DNA of 64,000 nt from JAGLOK01 sp963675575 (lineage in GTDB: Bacteria; Bacillota; Clostridia; Christensenellales; UMGS416), in the NCBI GenBank assembly GCA_963675575.1, contig OY776378.1, positions 2,480,001-2,544,000 on the forward strand, given 5' to 3'. Below the pieces are notes generated by a model. The model saw only the letters and a list, made by a program, of their open reading frames with translations. It did no database searches and was not told the origin of the DNA. This document shows positions 34,609 to 43,660 of this stretch, piece after piece (positions within the stretch are counted from its first letter, which is position 1; each line of letters starts with the position of its first letter). Both the position numbers and the translations under genes were made by a program.

Positions 34609-35121
34609 TTAAACAAATTCGATTATCGCCATTTCTGCGCCATCGCCTTTGCGAGGTCCCAGTTTCAATATGCGGGTATATCCCCCGCCCTGACCAAGTT
34701 CGTCAGCTCTTTTTTTATACTTTGGCGCATACTCGTTGAAAATCTTTTCAACCAAAGGATGCTTAACATCGCCTGTGCGATCACGATATTCCGTTCTGCT
34801 TTCGCCTTCAAGCTTAACTTCTTTGAGGTCATATATCTTCGCCATGATCTGACGACGAACCGCAAGCTTTTGAGGAGTATCAATTTTTGCCTCAAACTCT
34901 TCAGGTTGCCCTTTTTCATTGGTGCGTGACTTCTTAACGGTTTCGCTTTGATCATACACCTTCGTGGCTTTTGTTATTAATTTTTCTGCTATTTTTCTTA
35001 CTTCCTTGGCTCTATCCACAGTGGTGGTTATCCTGCCTTTGTCAAAAAGGCATGTGACCTGGTTGCGCAAAAGCGCCTTCCTCTGATCCGAGGGCCTGGA
35101 AAGTTTACGGTAGTTTGCCAT
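34609..35121 (-). CDS. rplQ: Ribosomal protein L17 with central insertion
   Basis: 170 residues, about 50 more than the usual 115-125. The start MANYRKLSRPSDQRKALLRN and the end GGGYTRILKLGPRKGDGAEM are standard; the extra charged segment lies between about residues 65 and 115 (rich in Lys, Glu, Arg). L17 sits near the peptide exit tunnel. Last gene of the alpha operon, 16 bases after rpoA. Confidence 0.94.
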   Translation of the reverse strand: MANYRKLSRPSDQRKALLRNQVTCLFDKGRITTTVDRAKEVRKIAEKLITKATKVYDQSETVKKSRTNEKGQPEEFEAKIDTPQKLAVRRQIMAKIYDLKEVKLEGESRTEYRDRTGDVKHPLVEKIFNEYAPKYKKRADELGQGGGYTRILKLGPRKGDGAEMAIIEFV

Positions 35122-35137
35122 CTTAAAAGTCCTCCAA

Positions 35138-36085
35138 TTATTCTTCTTGGGTTCTCAGTGAAAGACCCAATCCTGCCAGCTTTTGCTGTACCTCTAGCAA
35201 CGATTTGCGGCCGAGGTTTCTTACCTTCATCATATCTTCTTCAGAACGCTGCACCAGCTCTTCAACCGTGTTTATTCCCGCGCGCTTTAAGCAATTAAAT
35301 GAACGAACAGTAAGATCCAGTTCTTCTATTGTCATCTCAAGAACTTTTTCTTTTTCATCCTCTTCTTTTTCAACCATTATTTCAACCTGGCTTACAGAGC
35401 CGGTAAGGTCGATGAAGAGCTTCATATGCTCGTTTATTATCTTTGCCGCGAGTGACTGTGCTTCGTCGGGCCGTATGGAGCCGTTTGTCCAAATCTCCAT
35501 TGTCAGCTTATCAAAGTCGGTCTGGTTTCCGACACGAGTGTCTTCAACCTTATAATTAACCTTAACAACCGGAGTAAAAATCGAGTCAACCGGGATTACA
35601 CCGATAGGCTGACTATCATTTTTATTTCTGTCGGCGCTAACATAGCCTCTTCCTTTTGTCAAAGTCAAATCCATATAAAAGAATCCGTCTTTGTTCAGCG
35701 TGGCAATATGCATGTCAGGATTTAATATTTCAATATCTGCATCAGGTGAAATATCTCCAGCCGTCACATTGCAAGGGCCCTGCATATTTATGGTTAAAGT
35801 TTTCGGTTCATCTGTATAGAGTTTTGCTGATAATCCTTTGAGATTTAATAAAATCTCCGTAACATCTTCCGTTACGCCTTCAATGGTTGAAAATTCGTGC
35901 AGCACTCCTTCGATTTTAACCGATGTCACAGCAACTCCCGGAAGCGAGGAAAGGAGAACTCTACGAAGAGAGTTGCCCAATGTTGTCCCAAAACCACGTT
36001 CCAGAGGTTCTATAGTAAACTTTCCGTAACGGTTGTCGGCACTCATCTCTACACATTCTATCTTTGGTTTTTCTATGACGATCAT
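35138..36085 (-). CDS. rpoA: DNA-directed RNA polymerase subunit alpha
   Basis: 315 residues. N-terminal assembly domain with GFGTTLGNSLRRVLLSSLPG and a C-terminal domain from about residue 250 with LTVRSFNCLKRAGINTVEEL and VRNLGRKSLLEVQQKLAGLG, which binds UP elements and activators. It follows rpsD after a 136-base spacer with hairpins. Confidence 0.97.
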   Translation of the reverse strand: MIVIEKPKIECVEMSADNRYGKFTIEPLERGFGTTLGNSLRRVLLSSLPGVAVTSVKIEGVLHEFSTIEGVTEDVTEILLNLKGLSAKLYTDEPKTLTINMQGPCNVTAGDISPDADIEILNPDMHIATLNKDGFFYMDLTLTKGRGYVSADRNKNDSQPIGVIPVDSIFTPVVKVNYKVEDTRVGNQTDFDKLTMEIWTNGSIRPDEAQSLAAKIINEHMKLFIDLTGSVSQVEIMVEKEEDEKEKVLEMTIEELDLTVRSFNCLKRAGINTVEELVQRSEEDMMKVRNLGRKSLLEVQQKLAGLGLSLRTQEE

Positions 36086-36221
36086 TTAACTTAACACTCT
36101 CCTTATGAAGGTGGAACGGGATACCCGCTCAAGTGCATGAAAATCATGCAAGTAATATAGTTATTTTTAAGCTTGCGCCTAAATTGGTTATGCACAAGCC
36201 TTGTGCTTATCATAACACAAA
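36086..36221 (-). promoter_or_regulatory. rpsD-rpoA spacer with hairpins
   Basis: Unusually long spacer for this operon. Hairpins: TGCATGA/TCATGCA (36144-36150 with 36134-36140) and GCACAA/TTGTGC (36192-36206). No T-run follows, so these are not terminators; processing or translational control of rpoA is possible. No known leader family recognised. Confidence 0.35.
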
Positions 36222-36851
36222 TTACAGTTTTGAATAATACTCAACAACCAAGTGTTCTTCAAATGTAAGATCGATATCATCGCGCTCTGGTTTGGCGATA
36301 ATTTTGCCTTGCAGCTTATCTTTATCAAAATCAAGCCATTTGGGAACATTTGGGTTTTCGCCTTCGCGAACAGCCTTAAATATTTCCATTGACATGCTTT
36401 TTTCTGATACTGCTATAACATCGCCTTCTTTTACTTGGTATGAAGGAATGTTAACCGATTTACCGTTTACGGTAATATGTTTATGCAAAGCTATCTGCCT
36501 TGATTGTGGGCGTGAAACTCCGATTCCCATACGGTAAACAACATTGTCTAAACGCTGTTCAAGCAACTGAAGCAATGCTTCACCTGTTGTGACTCCTTTA
36601 ACTCTTGAAGCCAAATCAAAATAATGACGGAATTGTTTTTCCATAATTCCATAAGCTCTGCGAACTTTTTGTTTTTCGCGAAGCTGAAGACCATATTCTG
36701 ATGATTTTCTTCTGCCTTTTCCGTGCTGTCCCGGAGGCACCGGTCGACGGGCAAATGCGCATTTCGCGCCAAAGCACCTGTCTCCTTTTAGGAATAGCTT
36801 TGCGCCTTCCCTTCTGCACAGACGGCATACTGATCCTGTATATCTTGCCAT
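36222..36851 (-). CDS. rpsD: Ribosomal protein S4, zinc-binding form
   Basis: 209 residues. Four cysteines (VCRLCRREG, then DRCFGAKC) give the C+ zinc form. The S4 RNA-binding domain follows (LEQRLDNVVYRMG, HKHITVNGKSVNIPSYQVKEGD). It nucleates 16S assembly and in Bacillota often represses its own gene. Thirteen bases after rpsK. Confidence 0.97.
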   Translation of the reverse strand: MARYTGSVCRLCRREGAKLFLKGDRCFGAKCAFARRPVPPGQHGKGRRKSSEYGLQLREKQKVRRAYGIMEKQFRHYFDLASRVKGVTTGEALLQLLEQRLDNVVYRMGIGVSRPQSRQIALHKHITVNGKSVNIPSYQVKEGDVIAVSEKSMSMEIFKAVREGENPNVPKWLDFDKDKLQGKIIAKPERDDIDLTFEEHLVVEYYSKL

Positions 36852-36864
36852 TTATGTATTCCTC

Positions 36865-37254
36865 CTAAACCCTTCTGCGTTTGGGTGGACGGCAACCATT
36901 ATGAGGAATGGGCGTAACGTCCTTAATCATTGTTATCTCAAGCCCTGCTGATTGGAGCGCTCGAATCGCCGCTTCCCTTCCGGGGCCGGGTCCTTTAACA
37001 AACACTTCTACTGTCTTTAGGCCATGTTCCATAGCCGCTTTAGTAGCTGTTTCCGATGCCATTTGAGCTGCATATGGAGTGCTCTTTTTCGAGCCACGGA
37101 AGTTCAGCGAACCCGCTGAAGACCATGCTAGCGCATTTCCCTGCGGATCAGTCAGTGTTACTATTGTATTGTTGAAAGTTGAGCTTATATGCGCTGCTCC
37201 TCGTTCAACATGTTTTTTTTCGCGGCGTTTTTTGCCGACTTTTGCCTTGGGCAT
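36865..37254 (-). CDS. rpsK: Ribosomal protein S11
   Basis: 129 residues; GAAHISSTFNNTIVTLTD and the end TPIPHNGCRPPKRRRV are diagnostic. It forms the platform of the small subunit near the E site. Between rpsM (21 bases) and rpsD. Confidence 0.97.
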   Translation of the reverse strand: MPKAKVGKKRREKKHVERGAAHISSTFNNTIVTLTDPQGNALAWSSAGSLNFRGSKKSTPYAAQMASETATKAAMEHGLKTVEVFVKGPGPGREAAIRALQSAGLEITMIKDVTPIPHNGCRPPKRRRV

Positions 37255-37275
37255 TTTATATGTCCTCCCTAAAGC

Positions 37276-37647
37276 TTATGCTTTTTTGCGACGTACCTGA
37301 TTTTTGCCGGGGCCTTTTCTGGTACGAGCATTTTGCTTAGTGTTTTGTCCACGAACAGGCAAGCCACGGCGGTGTCTTATTCCACGGTAGCATCCTATTT
37401 CCATTAACCTTCTTATGTTCATTGATGTTTCACGACGCAAATCACCTTCAACGCGAACATTGTTATCAATATATTCACGTAGAGTGCTTACTTCGCTTTC
37501 AGTCAAATCGCGTACTCTAATATCGGGGTTAAGCCCCGTTTCAGCTAAAATTTTATCCGCAGTTGTTAACCCTACCCCAAAGATATAAGTTAATGCAACT
37601 TGTACGCGTTTGTCTCTTGGTAAATCAACGCCAGCTATTCGTGCCAT
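37276..37647 (-). CDS. rpsM: Ribosomal protein S13
   Basis: 123 residues beginning MARIAGVDLPRDKRVQVALTYI, with GCYRGIRHRRGLPVRGQ and the basic tail NARTRKGPGKNQVRRKKA that touches P-site tRNA. Follows rpmJ after 106 bases with no gene in between. Confidence 0.97.
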   Translation of the reverse strand: MARIAGVDLPRDKRVQVALTYIFGVGLTTADKILAETGLNPDIRVRDLTESEVSTLREYIDNNVRVEGDLRRETSMNIRRLMEIGCYRGIRHRRGLPVRGQNTKQNARTRKGPGKNQVRRKKA

Positions 37648-37753
37648 ACGTAGATTGCACCTCCGTTTATTATTTTTTAATCATATAAAGCTTCTGCCAT
37701 TAACGCATGGAGCAAACACGCGAAATGCCGCGGCGAAAGCTATGATATCTTCT

Positions 37754-37867
37754 CTAGCCCTGCCTTTGTTTGTGGCGAGGGTTTTCGCAAATGACCATAA
37801 CACGTCCATGACGCTTTATGATTTTGCATTTTTCACAAATTTGTTTGACTGACGGTCTAACTTTCAT
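37754..37867 (-). CDS. rpmJ: Ribosomal protein L36
   Basis: 37 codons translated by hand: MKVRPSVKQICEKCKII and then HGRVMVICENPRHKQRQG. The zinc ligands C11, C14, C27 and H32 are present. Start ATG at 37867 is preceded by GGAGGA. Placed between infA and rpsM, its normal site. Confidence 0.97.
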   Translation of the reverse strand: MKVRPSVKQICEKCKIIKRHGRVMVICENPRHKQRQG

Positions 37868-37880
37868 TTTTCAGTCCTCC

Positions 37881-38120
37881 TTAAGAGTTGTTGTTGTTTC
37901 TAGGCTTTCCGCGCCATGTAATTCTGCCTTTGGTCAAATCATAAGGCGACAATTCAAGAGTCACCTGATCCCCCGGTAAAATTCGTATATAATGCATTCG
38001 CAGCTTACCAGAGATGTGAGCTAAAACTGTATGTCCGTTTTCAAGCTCTACCTGAAACATTGCGTTGGGATAAGCCTCAACGACAGTGCCTTGAACCTCA
38101 ATTACATCCTGTTTAGACAA
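37881..38120 (-). CDS. infA: Translation initiation factor IF-1
   Basis: 79 residues, one OB fold: KQDVIEVQGTVVEAYPNAMF, ENGHTVLAHISGKLRMHYIRI and the end TKGRITWRGK. It occupies the A site during initiation. The start is MSKQDVIEVQG; the C-terminal run of Asn is a little longer than usual. Confidence 0.97.
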   Translation of the reverse strand: MSKQDVIEVQGTVVEAYPNAMFQVELENGHTVLAHISGKLRMHYIRILPGDQVTLELSPYDLTKGRITWRGKPRNNNNS

Positions 38121-38148
38121 GTTATCCCTCCTTGTTTAAGATAATCCT

Positions 38149-38436
38149 TCATTCTTTCCCGTCATACCCCAAAGAGTTGAGATGAGATTTTATATCATAA
38201 TCGTATATTCTCTCGCCTTCCAAAATTCTCTGCTTAATCGTGGGTATAGTTACCGGCTTTAGCTTGAGGTGTTTAAGTTTCTTCTTTTTTGCATTATCCA
38301 CCTTCCGCAGAGACCCGTCAGCTATTTTTACATAACCGTTATCCAAAACCTCTATTATCACGAAATATCTTCCTTTATCGCGCCCGGCCAATGAAATGGC
38401 TACAGTGCCTATATCAGCATTTTCGTCCAATTCCAC
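38149..38436 (-). CDS. KOW-domain RNA-binding protein (L14e/L6e/L27e-like)
   Basis: 95 residues with GTVAISLAGRDKGRYFVII, a KOW motif, near the start and NAKKKKLKHLKLKP in the middle. Small proteins of this kind sit between map and infA in many clostridia; the role is presumed ribosome-related. I chose GTG at 38436, which follows AAAGGGGG at about seven bases; a TTG reading from 38469 would add 11 residues unlike the family. Confidence 0.78.
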   Translation of the reverse strand: MELDENADIGTVAISLAGRDKGRYFVIIEVLDNGYVKIADGSLRKVDNAKKKKLKHLKLKPVTIPTIKQRILEGERIYDYDIKSHLNSLGYDGKE

Positions 38437-38474
38437 TTCCAATCCCCCTTTTGAGCAATTGTGTTCCAAAAGCG

Positions 38475-39221
38475 TTAAACCAAAGTAAGTATCTCGGGAC
38501 CTTCGTCAGTTATCAGCACAGTGTTTTCATAATGTGCCGAAAGTTTATTGTCAGCAGTTACAATAGTCCAACCGTCTTCAAGCACATTGACTTCCCACGT
38601 GCCAAGGTTTACCATTGGTTCAACTGCCAAAACCATTCCGTGCTGAAGTCTCACGCCTCTGGATTTTCGTCCAAAGTTCGGAACTTCAGGATCTTCGTGC
38701 ATCTCCTGGCCAATTCCATGGCCGCATAATGCCCTTACTACAGAAAAACCTCGTCCTTCGATGACTTCCTGTATGGCATGGGATACATCTCCCAGCCTGT
38801 TTCCCACAGTCATTATATTTAAGCCTGCAAAAAAAGAATCTTTTGCTGCATCCATGAGTTGTTTTGCTTCTCGCGTTACATTTCCCACCGCGAATGTTCT
38901 TGCCATGTCACCATGGTATCCATCCGCATATGCCCCCAAGTCAATGCCAACTATATCTCCCTTGGCAAGTTTTCTGTCACTTGGTATACCATGAACAACC
39001 TGTTCATTTATAGAGGCACATATGCTGGCAGGATATCCGCTATATCCTTTAAACGAAGGAATCGCTCCGCTTGACCTGATAAAGCGTTCCGCTTCCTCGT
39101 CAAGCTTTTTTGTGCTTATTCCTTCTTCTATCATATCAGAAATAATTTGCATGCACTTGGCCGTAATTTTACCAGCCTTACGCATAGAATCTATTTCTTG
39201 TTTTGATTTAATGTTTATCAT
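38475..39221 (-). CDS. map: Methionine aminopeptidase, type I
   Basis: 248 residues. Metal ligands are in GIDLGAYADGYHGDMARTF (two Asp), GHGIGQEMHEDP (His), and MVLAVEPMV (Glu), with a final Glu in the last strand. It removes the initiator Met from new proteins. The ATG overlaps the adk stop by four bases. Confidence 0.97.
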   Translation of the reverse strand: MINIKSKQEIDSMRKAGKITAKCMQIISDMIEEGISTKKLDEEAERFIRSSGAIPSFKGYSGYPASICASINEQVVHGIPSDRKLAKGDIVGIDLGAYADGYHGDMARTFAVGNVTREAKQLMDAAKDSFFAGLNIMTVGNRLGDVSHAIQEVIEGRGFSVVRALCGHGIGQEMHEDPEVPNFGRKSRGVRLQHGMVLAVEPMVNLGTWEVNVLEDGWTIVTADNKLSAHYENTVLITDEGPEILTLV

Positions 39222-39841
39222 ACTCCGTCAAGCACATCACATATTGCGTTAAAAACAGCTTCTATCTCGGCGTCACCGTCTATCTTACATAAGAGGCCAT
39301 GATTTTGATAGTAATCAATCAATGGCGATGTCTTTTCATGATAGACTTTCAAGCGGGTTTTCACCGTCTCTTCGCTGTCATCGCTTCTTTGTATCATTTC
39401 TCCGCCGCAGAGAGGGCACTTGCCGTCAGGAACAACTTTTATATCATATGGTGCCGAACAATCTTTGCAAGCTCTGCGCCGCGAAAGTCTTTTAATCAAA
39501 ACCTCATCAGCAACATCAACTAATATTACCATGTCAATGTTTGAGAACCCCGCCAAAGCTTCAGCTTGTGCAATAGTCCTCGGAAAGCCATCCAAAAGGT
39601 AACCTTTTTCGCAATCACTTTCTTCAAGTCTATCTCTTACTATTCCAATAACGATATCATCCGGAACCAAGTTTCCATCATCTATATGGCTTTTAGCTAC
39701 CATTCCCATCTTTGTTCCCTGGGATATTGCCTTGCGAAACATGTCACCGGTTGATATGTGAGGAATGTTATATTTCTTACACACCTTCTTGGCCTGAGAT
39801 CCTTTTCCTGCTCCAGGAGGGCCTAATAAAATCAAATTCAT
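39218..39841 (-). CDS. adk: Adenylate kinase with zinc lid
   Basis: 207 residues. P-loop GPPGAGKGSQ at residues 7-16, DGFPRTIAQA for AMP binding, and a lid with CKDC and CPLC (four Cys, zinc form, typical of Gram-positives). Slightly shorter than the usual 214-217. It balances AMP, ADP and ATP. Between secY (19 bases) and map. Confidence 0.97.
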   Translation of the reverse strand: MNLILLGPPGAGKGSQAKKVCKKYNIPHISTGDMFRKAISQGTKMGMVAKSHIDDGNLVPDDIVIGIVRDRLEESDCEKGYLLDGFPRTIAQAEALAGFSNIDMVILVDVADEVLIKRLSRRRACKDCSAPYDIKVVPDGKCPLCGGEMIQRSDDSEETVKTRLKVYHEKTSPLIDYYQNHGLLCKIDGDAEIEAVFNAICDVLDGV

Positions 39842-39860
39842 CCGCGCGCTCCTCCTAACC

Positions 39861-41120
39861 TTAGTTAAGGAATCCCTTGTAGTGCCTCATCATCATCTGG
39901 CTTTCCAACTGCTTAGCAGTTTCAAGTCCAACCGACACCATAATCAAAAGCGAGGTCGCCTGTATAGGGCTTGTACCGGTTTGCGCCGTCATAATAATGG
40001 GTATCATAGCAAGGAATGCTAAGAACAGGGCTGAAAAGAATGTTATCCTGTTTGATACTTTTGACAGAAATAGTGATGTTGGTTTACCCGGGCGTATTCC
40101 CGGAACAAAGCCACCGTACTGTTGTATGTTCTTTGAAACCTCTATTGGATTGAACTGAATCGTCGAATAGAAGAATGCAAACCCCATTATAAACAATGCA
40201 GTTATTATAGCATATGTCCATGTTCCTGTGGACATAGCTCTCATGAAACTTTGTGCCCATCCTTTATCCGCAAAGAAAAACCTTAAGATCATGTTCGGAA
40301 ACTGAACTATAGTCACTGCGAAAATCAAAGGAAGAACACCCGCGTTATTAACCCGCATTGGGATGTATGTAGATTGACCCCCATACATTTTTCGACCAAC
40401 AACTTTCTTTGCATATTGTACCGGAACTCTTCTCTCGCCCAAGTTTATTAATACTATAGCCGCTATCAAAGCCAAAACACCTATTGCAACTGCAGGAATT
40501 ACCCAGCCACTTGTTCTGCCCTCGACAACCGCAGTAAGTCCATTTTTTATAAGATTCGGGAATCTTGAAATAATATTTATGAATATCAAAAGCGATATAC
40601 CGTTCCCAATTCCTTTTTCAGTTATATGTTCACCAAGCCACATCGCAAAAGCAGTTCCTGCCGCGTGAATCAAGGCAACAAATATAAACATATACCATGC
40701 CGGATTAATCAGCGCATTTCTGCCTGCTGTGAGCATTATTCCCATTGATTGTGAGAAAGCAAGTCCGAGTCCAACATATCTGGTAATCTGAGATATTTTC
40801 TTTTTGCCTTCCGCACCCTGTTTTTGCAAACGTTCAAGTGCAGGTATCGCAACTGCTAAAAGTGTCATAACGATAGACGCAGTAATGTAAGGAGTGATAC
40901 CTGTGGCGAATATTGTGAAGTTTGACAATGCGCCGCCATTAAATACATCAAACATCGACCAAACGGATGACTCTGATATATAGCTTTGAAACACTGCAGA
41001 GTCAACGCCGGGAACGGGTATAAAAGAACCAATTCTGTAAACGAACAACAATATCAGTGTATACAATATTTTGCGTCTTAAGTCTTTAACTTTCCAGGCA
41101 TTTCTAAATATCTCAAGCAT
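39861..41120 (-). CDS. secY: Protein translocase subunit SecY
   Basis: 419 residues, ten membrane helices. GGALSNFTIFATGITPYITASI (plug region and helix 2) and FNPIEVSKNIQQYGGFVPGIRPGKPT near the C-terminus are the SecY signatures. Channel for export and membrane insertion. Starts one base after the rplO stop region, in the standard spc-operon place. Confidence 0.97.
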   Translation of the reverse strand: MLEIFRNAWKVKDLRRKILYTLILLFVYRIGSFIPVPGVDSAVFQSYISESSVWSMFDVFNGGALSNFTIFATGITPYITASIVMTLLAVAIPALERLQKQGAEGKKKISQITRYVGLGLAFSQSMGIMLTAGRNALINPAWYMFIFVALIHAAGTAFAMWLGEHITEKGIGNGISLLIFINIISRFPNLIKNGLTAVVEGRTSGWVIPAVAIGVLALIAAIVLINLGERRVPVQYAKKVVGRKMYGGQSTYIPMRVNNAGVLPLIFAVTIVQFPNMILRFFFADKGWAQSFMRAMSTGTWTYAIITALFIMGFAFFYSTIQFNPIEVSKNIQQYGGFVPGIRPGKPTSLFLSKVSNRITFFSALFLAFLAMIPIIMTAQTGTSPIQATSLLIMVSVGLETAKQLESQMMMRHYKGFLN

Positions 41121-41121
41121 A

Positions 41122-41565
41122 TTAAATCACCTCAGTTTTTCCGCCTGCCGCTTCAATCTTTTCAATTGCACCTTTTGTGAATTTATGAGCGGTCACGGTC
41201 AAACGTTTTGTCAGTTCTCCTGCTCCCATAATTTTAACGCCGTCTTGTACTTGTTTAATTATTCCAGCTTCAATCAACTTTTCGACTGTAACGTTTGTGC
41301 CAGCTCTGAAATCGTTGAGCTTGCTTACGTTTACTTCAGAATAGTGCTTTTTGAAACGGGCATTTGTAAATCCGCGCTTGGGTAAACGAAGGTATAAAGG
41401 CATCTGTCCGCCTTCGAAACCGGGACGAACTCCGCCACCGCTTCTGGCTTTCTGCCCTTTATGACCCTTGCCGGATGTTTTGCCCAATCCTGAACCGGTT
41501 CCGCGTCCGAGACGCTTCTTTGAGCTTACTGAGCCCTCGGCAGGAGATAAATCATGTATTTTCAT
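41122..41565 (-). CDS. rplO: Ribosomal protein L15
   Basis: 147 residues; Gly-rich N-terminus KKRLGRGTGSGLGKTSGKGH and GFEGGQMPLYLRLPKRGF are diagnostic. Late-assembly large-subunit protein. Sixteen bases after rpmD. Confidence 0.97.
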   Translation of the reverse strand: MKIHDLSPAEGSVSSKKRLGRGTGSGLGKTSGKGHKGQKARSGGGVRPGFEGGQMPLYLRLPKRGFTNARFKKHYSEVNVSKLNDFRAGTNVTVEKLIEAGIIKQVQDGVKIMGAGELTKRLTVTAHKFTKGAIEKIEAAGGKTEVI

Positions 41566-41581
41566 CTCTGTCCTCCGCTTA

Positions 41582-41776
41582 CTAAATTTCTTCTACGTTT
41601 ACAAGATGCTTAACTTTAAAAATCATTCCTCTTGTTGCGTCATTGTCGGGTTTTGTAACCGACTGGTTTAATTTTCTTAAACCCAAAGCCACGACCGTAG
41701 CTTTTTGATCTTTCAAGCTTGAGATTGTGCTTTTTACCAATGTTACTTTTAGCTGTTTTTCTTTTTTCTTAGGCAT
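41582..41776 (-). CDS. rpmD: Ribosomal protein L30
   Basis: 64 residues; LKVTLVKSTISSLKDQKATV and LGLRKLNQSVTKPDNDATRG identify L30. A few extra Lys/Glu at the N-terminus. Eleven bases after rpsE. Confidence 0.95.
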   Translation of the reverse strand: MPKKKEKQLKVTLVKSTISSLKDQKATVVALGLRKLNQSVTKPDNDATRGMIFKVKHLVNVEEI

Positions 41777-41787
41777 TTTGAATCCTC

Positions 41788-42285
41788 CTAAAGAATTTCT
41801 TCAACAGACTTGCCGCGAAGTTTTGCAACCTGAGCTGCTGTACGTAGTAGCTTTAAACCCTCAATTGTTGCTTTAACGCAGTTTGCCGGGTTGTTTGAAC
41901 CTTGAGATTTTGTTCTGATATCTTTGATTCCCACCATCTCGAGGACTGCACGAACCGGACCGCCCGCGATAACTCCAGAACCTTCTTCAGCCGGCATTAG
42001 CAATACTTGTCCGCTTCCGAATTTTCCTATCACTTTGTGTGGTATTGAAGTCCCTTCGATAGGAATAGTTATCATGTTGCGCTTTGCAGCTTCAATTCCC
42101 TTTCTTACAGCTTCTGGGATTTCAGCGGCTTTCCCGCTGCCAACACCCACTTTTCCTTTGCCGTCTCCGACAACCATAAGAGCTGTGAATCGAAAGTTAC
42201 GTCCGCCTTTAACAACCTTTGCAACTCGGTTAATGAATACCAGTCTTTCCTGCATTTCATCTGCGGACCTATATTTTTGTTCCAT
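41788..42285 (-). CDS. rpsE: Ribosomal protein S5
   Basis: 165 residues; ERLVFINRVAKVVKGGRNFR in the dsRBD-like N-domain and GSGVIAGGPVRAVLEMVGI in the C-domain. ATG at 42285 has GGAGG upstream; the TTG one codon earlier is rejected. Contributes to decoding fidelity. Confidence 0.97.
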   Translation of the reverse strand: MEQKYRSADEMQERLVFINRVAKVVKGGRNFRFTALMVVGDGKGKVGVGSGKAAEIPEAVRKGIEAAKRNMITIPIEGTSIPHKVIGKFGSGQVLLMPAEEGSGVIAGGPVRAVLEMVGIKDIRTKSQGSNNPANCVKATIEGLKLLRTAAQVAKLRGKSVEEIL

Positions 42286-42296
42286 CAAAGACCTCC

Positions 42297-42665
42297 CTAA
42301 AACTCAAGCCCTGCTTCACGAGCACCTTCTGCAAGTGAGGCAACGCGTCCTGTATACCTATATCCTCCGCGGTCAAAGACCACGGCCTTGATTTTCTTTT
42401 CTTTTGCGCGTGCGCCAATCGTTTTACCGATTATTGCCGCCGCTTCTACACCGTTTTTGCCCATAACCTCTTCTTTTAAGGCTTTTTCCATTGTGGAAGC
42501 AGAAACGAGCGTTACCCCGTTAACGTCATCAATAATCTGAGCATAGATGTTGCCAAGGCTTCTGTACACACACAAACGTGGACGATCCGGAGTTCCGCTC
42601 AAGTTGTTTCTGGAACGGTAATGACGCTTTTTGCGTAATTTGTTTTTATCCTTTTTTGTAATCAT
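42297..42665 (-). CDS. rplR: Ribosomal protein L18
   Basis: 122 residues; RPRLCVYRSLGNIYAQIIDD and VVFDRGGYRYTGRVASLAEG are the L18 marks. Binds 5S rRNA with L5. Between rplF and rpsE. Confidence 0.97.
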   Translation of the reverse strand: MITKKDKNKLRKKRHYRSRNNLSGTPDRPRLCVYRSLGNIYAQIIDDVNGVTLVSASTMEKALKEEVMGKNGVEAAAIIGKTIGARAKEKKIKAVVFDRGGYRYTGRVASLAEGAREAGLEF

Positions 42666-42687
42666 CTTTTACCTCCTATAAGCGCCC

Positions 42688-43227
42688 TTAAGTGGCTGCT
42701 TTGCCTTCCTTGCGGCGTACATGCTCATTAGCATATCGTATTCCTTTGCCTAGATAAGGCTCTGGCTTTCTTACTGCTCTTATATCCGCTGCAACCTGCC
42801 CAACCACCTGATTGTTTATACCACGAACAAATATTTGGGTGTTCGAAGGCGTCTCAAATGTAATGCCTTCAGGAGCCATTATTTCAACCGGATGAGAATA
42901 TCCCACATTTATTGTGAGTTTTTTCCCTTGCGCTTGAGCTCTGTAGCCTGTGCCGACGATTTGCAGTTCTTTCGCAAAACCTTCGCTGATACCTTTAACC
43001 ATGTTAGCTATAAGTGCGCGGTAAAGTCCGTGCATTGAACGGTTATCCCTGTGGTCATCGGGACGGGTAACCAAGATTTGTCCGTCTTTTTGTTCCACTT
43101 TAATATTCGGGTTAACCTTCTGGCTTAAAGTACCATTGGCACCTTTTACAATTACTTCGTTATCTTTCGATACTGTAACCGTAATACCGGCAGGTATGGC
43201 TATCGGTTGTTTTCCTATTCTTGACAT
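42688..43227 (-). CDS. rplF: Ribosomal protein L6
   Basis: 179 residues starting MSRIGKQPIAIPAGITV, with the C-terminal RKPEPYLGKGIRYANEHVRR. Two related L6 domains; stalk base near the factor-binding site. Confidence 0.97.
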   Translation of the reverse strand: MSRIGKQPIAIPAGITVTVSKDNEVIVKGANGTLSQKVNPNIKVEQKDGQILVTRPDDHRDNRSMHGLYRALIANMVKGISEGFAKELQIVGTGYRAQAQGKKLTINVGYSHPVEIMAPEGITFETPSNTQIFVRGINNQVVGQVAADIRAVRKPEPYLGKGIRYANEHVRRKEGKAAT

Positions 43228-43242
43228 ATTATTCCTCCCGCC

Positions 43243-43641
43243 TTACCAAATGTAGGCTAGCACTTCACCGCCGATAGACAGTGAGCGAGCCTTTTTGTCA
43301 GTCATAACCCCTTGAGATGTAGAGATTATTGCGACGCCAAGCCCTCCAAGAACTTTGGGCAGCTGATCATGTTTAGCATATACCCTCAACCCCGGCTTGG
43401 AAATGCGCTTTAGCCCCTGTATAACTTTTTGTCCTTCTGGGCTATATTTAAGCGACAAACTGAGCATTCCCTGTTTATCGTCTTCAACCACCTTATGACC
43501 TTTAAGATAACCTTCTTCGGTCAAAATCACGGCGATTGCTTTTTTCATATTTGATGCTGGTAGCGACACTTCTTGCTTGCGTGCAACCAAACCGTTGCGA
43601 ATGCGTGTGAGCATATCCGCGATAGGATCTGTTACGTTCAT
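43243..43641 (-). CDS. rpsH: Ribosomal protein S8
   Basis: 132 residues; NVTDPIADMLTRIRNGLVAR and GVAIISTSQGVMTDKKAR followed by GGEVLAYIW are standard. In enterobacteria S8 controls the spc operon by binding mRNA near rplE; nothing equivalent was recognised here. Confidence 0.97.
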   Translation of the reverse strand: MNVTDPIADMLTRIRNGLVARKQEVSLPASNMKKAIAVILTEEGYLKGHKVVEDDKQGMLSLSLKYSPEGQKVIQGLKRISKPGLRVYAKHDQLPKVLGGLGVAIISTSQGVMTDKKARSLSIGGEVLAYIW

Positions 43642-43660
43642 AATGTTCCTCCTATATTTA

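Noticed and set aside
37648..37753. Extra small gene between rpmJ and rpsM
   Set aside because: No open frame with a start and ribosome site was found; it appears to be spacer.
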